From the NCBI GenBank assembly GCA_020205615.1, contig JAINUW010000095.1, forward strand, positions 1-64,000: a DNA stretch of 64,000 nt, in the 5' to 3' direction. The position numbers were made by a program, and so were the translations under genes. The notes beneath the pieces were generated by a model. The model was not told where the DNA came from, searched no databases, and worked only from the letters and a program-made list of their open reading frames with translations. The stretch is from Panax quinquefolius (taxonomy: Eukaryota > Streptophyta > Magnoliopsida > Apiales > Araliaceae). Below are positions 61,535-64,000 of the stretch, in pieces. Within the stretch, counting starts at the first letter, position 1; each line of letters starts with the position of its first letter.

Positions 61535-62802
61535 CGTGACGCCCCAAAATTAGGTATTCATCACCCATTCTCGAGTCGCCAGACATACATGGTACAAAAT
61601 ACAAATACAAATTTAATTATACATCTGTCGTGAACATACGATAATACATAAACTGAGAGTTCTAATAGGAATATTGTCATTTAGACAATATCCATACTCA
61701 AGGAGTCCTCATTACATTTATTGTCACACTATTTAACGAGTAATAGTGAGGACTACTAATGCTATCTTCAGACCATCACTCGTTTCCCCTAACTCGTCTC
61801 AACCTATATTCTCATTTCAAGAGAATAAAGTGAAAGAAAGGGTGAGCTCAACTAGCCCAAAGAAGAAATATTATAACTAAGATAATGCGAATAAATTATC
61901 AATAGTCTTCAACAATGTTAAACCGATAAAATACAATAGACAACCGAGTTTAATCATAGCTGAATATTTAATCCATTAAAAGAGTCAAGTAGAAAATAAA
62001 GTCTACTATCTTTTAGGTTTTAAAAGGTTTTCATCAATTTTATCACTAAGACTCGGTTTAATGAATAAACCACAATATCTAATCATCCCGCACTACCACG
62101 GCCAAGGATTTTCATCAAATTATCAATGGTCATGACTATACCGAATCACCCCCGGTCATAATCATACCAAAAACTATCCATCAACGCATTACATGTGCCA
62201 CCGAGGACTTTTTATCACATCATTTATAACAAGCCATGATTATACCGAATGATCCTCGGTCATAATCATACTAAGTTCATCTATGCACGTAAAGCCAAAG
62301 ATAACATAATATAACACGAGGATGATGACAATGACATAATAATTCAATAAAACAAGTTCACGAATTAATTTATTCAGAACTAATAACGTCCAAATTGTCA
62401 ACATGATATCGCTTTTGTAGAGTAAAATTCAAGAATGCTCGTAAAAATATTTTCATGAAAAATATGGATGAAGGCGCAAATATCGAGGATATTCCACTAA
62501 ATTCATGGAGTATAAGTCAAAATTTTAACCAACCCTGAGTATAATAGCGAATGAAATAACAAAAGAAATCACCATGCACGCGGTACAGATTAGATCATGA
62601 CAAAGTTATTCCAAATGTAATAATAAATCTGAGTAATAATAAAGACGGAACTGTGTCGGCGTAAAAACACACAACTTGCTTACTTTGCAAAAATTTATAA
62701 ATATTACCCACAACTATAACATTATATCAAATTTATTCCATAATATTCAAAAATAATATTTATAGAAAATTCATCTTTATTTATAAAAAGTGGGGTCTTA
62801 CA
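61535..62802 (-). mobile_element. LTR L5, internally deleted, between C units 2 and 3
   Basis: Left end CGTGACGCCCCAAAATTAGG with PBS to its left; right end GTGGGGTCTTACA with PPT to its right. It jumps at about 62670 from the first 62-bp unit (GTAAAAACACAC) straight to AACTTGCTTACTTTGC near the other end, losing about 1.4 kb including the TATA box. Confidence 0.87.
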
Positions 62803-63205
62803 ACCTCCCTTCTTATGAAATTTCATTTCGAAATTAGGTGGTACGTACCGATATGATAAAGAGGTGAGGATACCTTGAATACCTTTATCGTTAAAAATAT
62901 TAAATTCATCTTCTAATCCTACCAAAGATATTCATTAACAATTCATCTTTGCACTATGTGCCAAAGATATACAACTCCTGTAAAACCAATAATGCCGAGA
63001 CAAAACTAATAGTATCACGACCACGAATTATCCATGCACTACACACGCCAAAGATAATCGTGTTTTTAATTACTGATTTATGATTATACCAAACAATCCT
63101 CGGTCATAATCATACCAAGTCTATCAACGCATTATTACTAAAGATGACTTTTACCACATCCATGAATTAATATTTCATTTCTTTGAGACTCATTTCAATA
63201 ATTAA
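62803..63205 (-). mobile_element. Family C unit 3, 3' internal start
   Basis: PPT complement and end of pol (TCCCTTCTTATGAAATTTC), then CCAAAGATAATCGTG-type repeats, like 24715-25250 and 39940-40310. Cut at 63206 by an E LTR. Confidence 0.8.
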
Positions 63206-64000
63206 TGTAAGACCTCAAATTTTTTTTTAAATAAAAGGAATTTCCTTTATTTATTATTTTGAAATAGTAAGGGTTGATTTGATTAATGTGGATAGTAAAG
63301 GGTTAAATACGCAAATATTTCAAAATAAGCAAGTGGTTATAAAATATTCATTTTGTTAGGGAATATTCGTTTGGTCGTGGAATATTCAGATCGCTTGGGA
63401 ATATTCGTAAATACTACAAGCAGCCATGTGTGGGCCCCATAACGGAAAGCGATTGGATGAGGAAAACGACAAAGTTTGGGTGGTTATAAATAACTACAGT
63501 AGTTGTTACCATTAAGACTGTTGAATACCCTTGGTTAAAATACGAAGAATACGCGTGGTCGCATAAAGAAGTTATTACCAGATTGCACAAGATTGTTGAA
63601 TTATTGATTCGCACGTAATATGACACTACTCAATAATTTTCACAAGAGTTACCGCTCAATATTTTATTTTATTGATTCAATAATTGTCGCGTTGATATTT
63701 TATATTATTGTTGTTCAATAATTGTCACCGCACAAGATTTCCATTATCGATCAATAATTCATATTATTTGAATAATATTATTAGATAACATTATTGGCAA
63801 TGTCTAGAAAGTTCTCGTCTAAGGAGAGGTTTGGTCACCTAATTGCGCCGCCAAGAAGTGAGAGATCCTTATTGAAAGCCCCTTTCCGGGAACTATTGGG
63901 TCATAAATGTGATTCTCGTAATATTATTTGTGAATAATTAATTATTGATTCATATGATAAGGAAATATTTATTTTATATGAATATAAATGATGGATTTAT
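63206..64000 (+). mobile_element. Gypsy E LTR, 5' part (runs off the window)
   Basis: TGTAAGACCTCAAATTTTTTTTT at 63206; follows 43701-44500 closely to the window end. Whether it is a solo LTR or a full element is not visible. Preceding bases ATTAA would be its target duplication. Confidence 0.9.

Overview
The window looks like nuclear DNA of a dicotyledonous plant. It is AT-rich, has one spliced plant gene at its left edge, and the rest is mostly nested LTR retrotransposons of the Ty1/copia and Ty3/gypsy (chromovirus-like) superfamilies. The sequence alone does not let me name a family or species.

Layout. (1) 1-5.3 kb: minus-strand gene of the At3g27210-like family (plant-specific, N-myristoylation signal, unknown function). 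Three exons are visible (4700-4892, 596-676, 1-308); the 3' end is outside the window and the promoter lies near 5.1-5.3 kb. (2) 5.3-9.56 kb: AT-rich intergenic DNA with a Stowaway-type MITE (8569-8808) and an (AT)n microsatellite. (3) 9.57 kb to the end: a retrotransposon nest. Its oldest layer is a head-to-tail array of minus-strand gypsy units in which neighbouring internal regions share one LTR: LTR(L1) - unit 1 - LTR(L4, 37295-39939) - unit 2 - LTR(L5, 61535-62802) - start of unit 3. These units (family C) keep gag-like, protease and RT N-terminal remnants but have lost most of pol.

Inserted into that array are: a longer gypsy element of the same LTR family with recognisable gag-PR-RT-RNaseH-IN (D1, 25313-35399, minus) inside unit 1; copia A (10486-22564, plus, TSD TAAAC) inside LTR L1; and copia B (41824-59832, minus, TSD CTTTC) inside unit 2. 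A second gypsy LTR family (E) sits on top: a solo LTR in the leader of copia A (14047-16866, TSD CCTAG), a complete but internally deleted element in copia B (43701-52419, TSD TAATC), and a partial LTR at the right edge (63206 onward). Paralogous copies in the same window show the uninterrupted (empty) site for the solo LTR and for copia B.

No intact retroelement gene is present; every gag/pol is frameshifted. D1 is the only element with all pol domains and is the natural candidate relative of the autonomous partner of family C. Copia A and B share the same crippling RT lesions, so they look like copies of a defective progenitor. Many differences between near-identical copies fall at CAG/CTG-like sites and are short indels, which raises the possibility of consensus or base-calling errors at methylated cytosines. 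I found no clearly new gene system; the most unusual items are the shared-LTR tandem array, conserved hairpin arrays in leaders and LTRs, the coiled-coil ORF of family C, and the CAG/CTG-linked copy differences.
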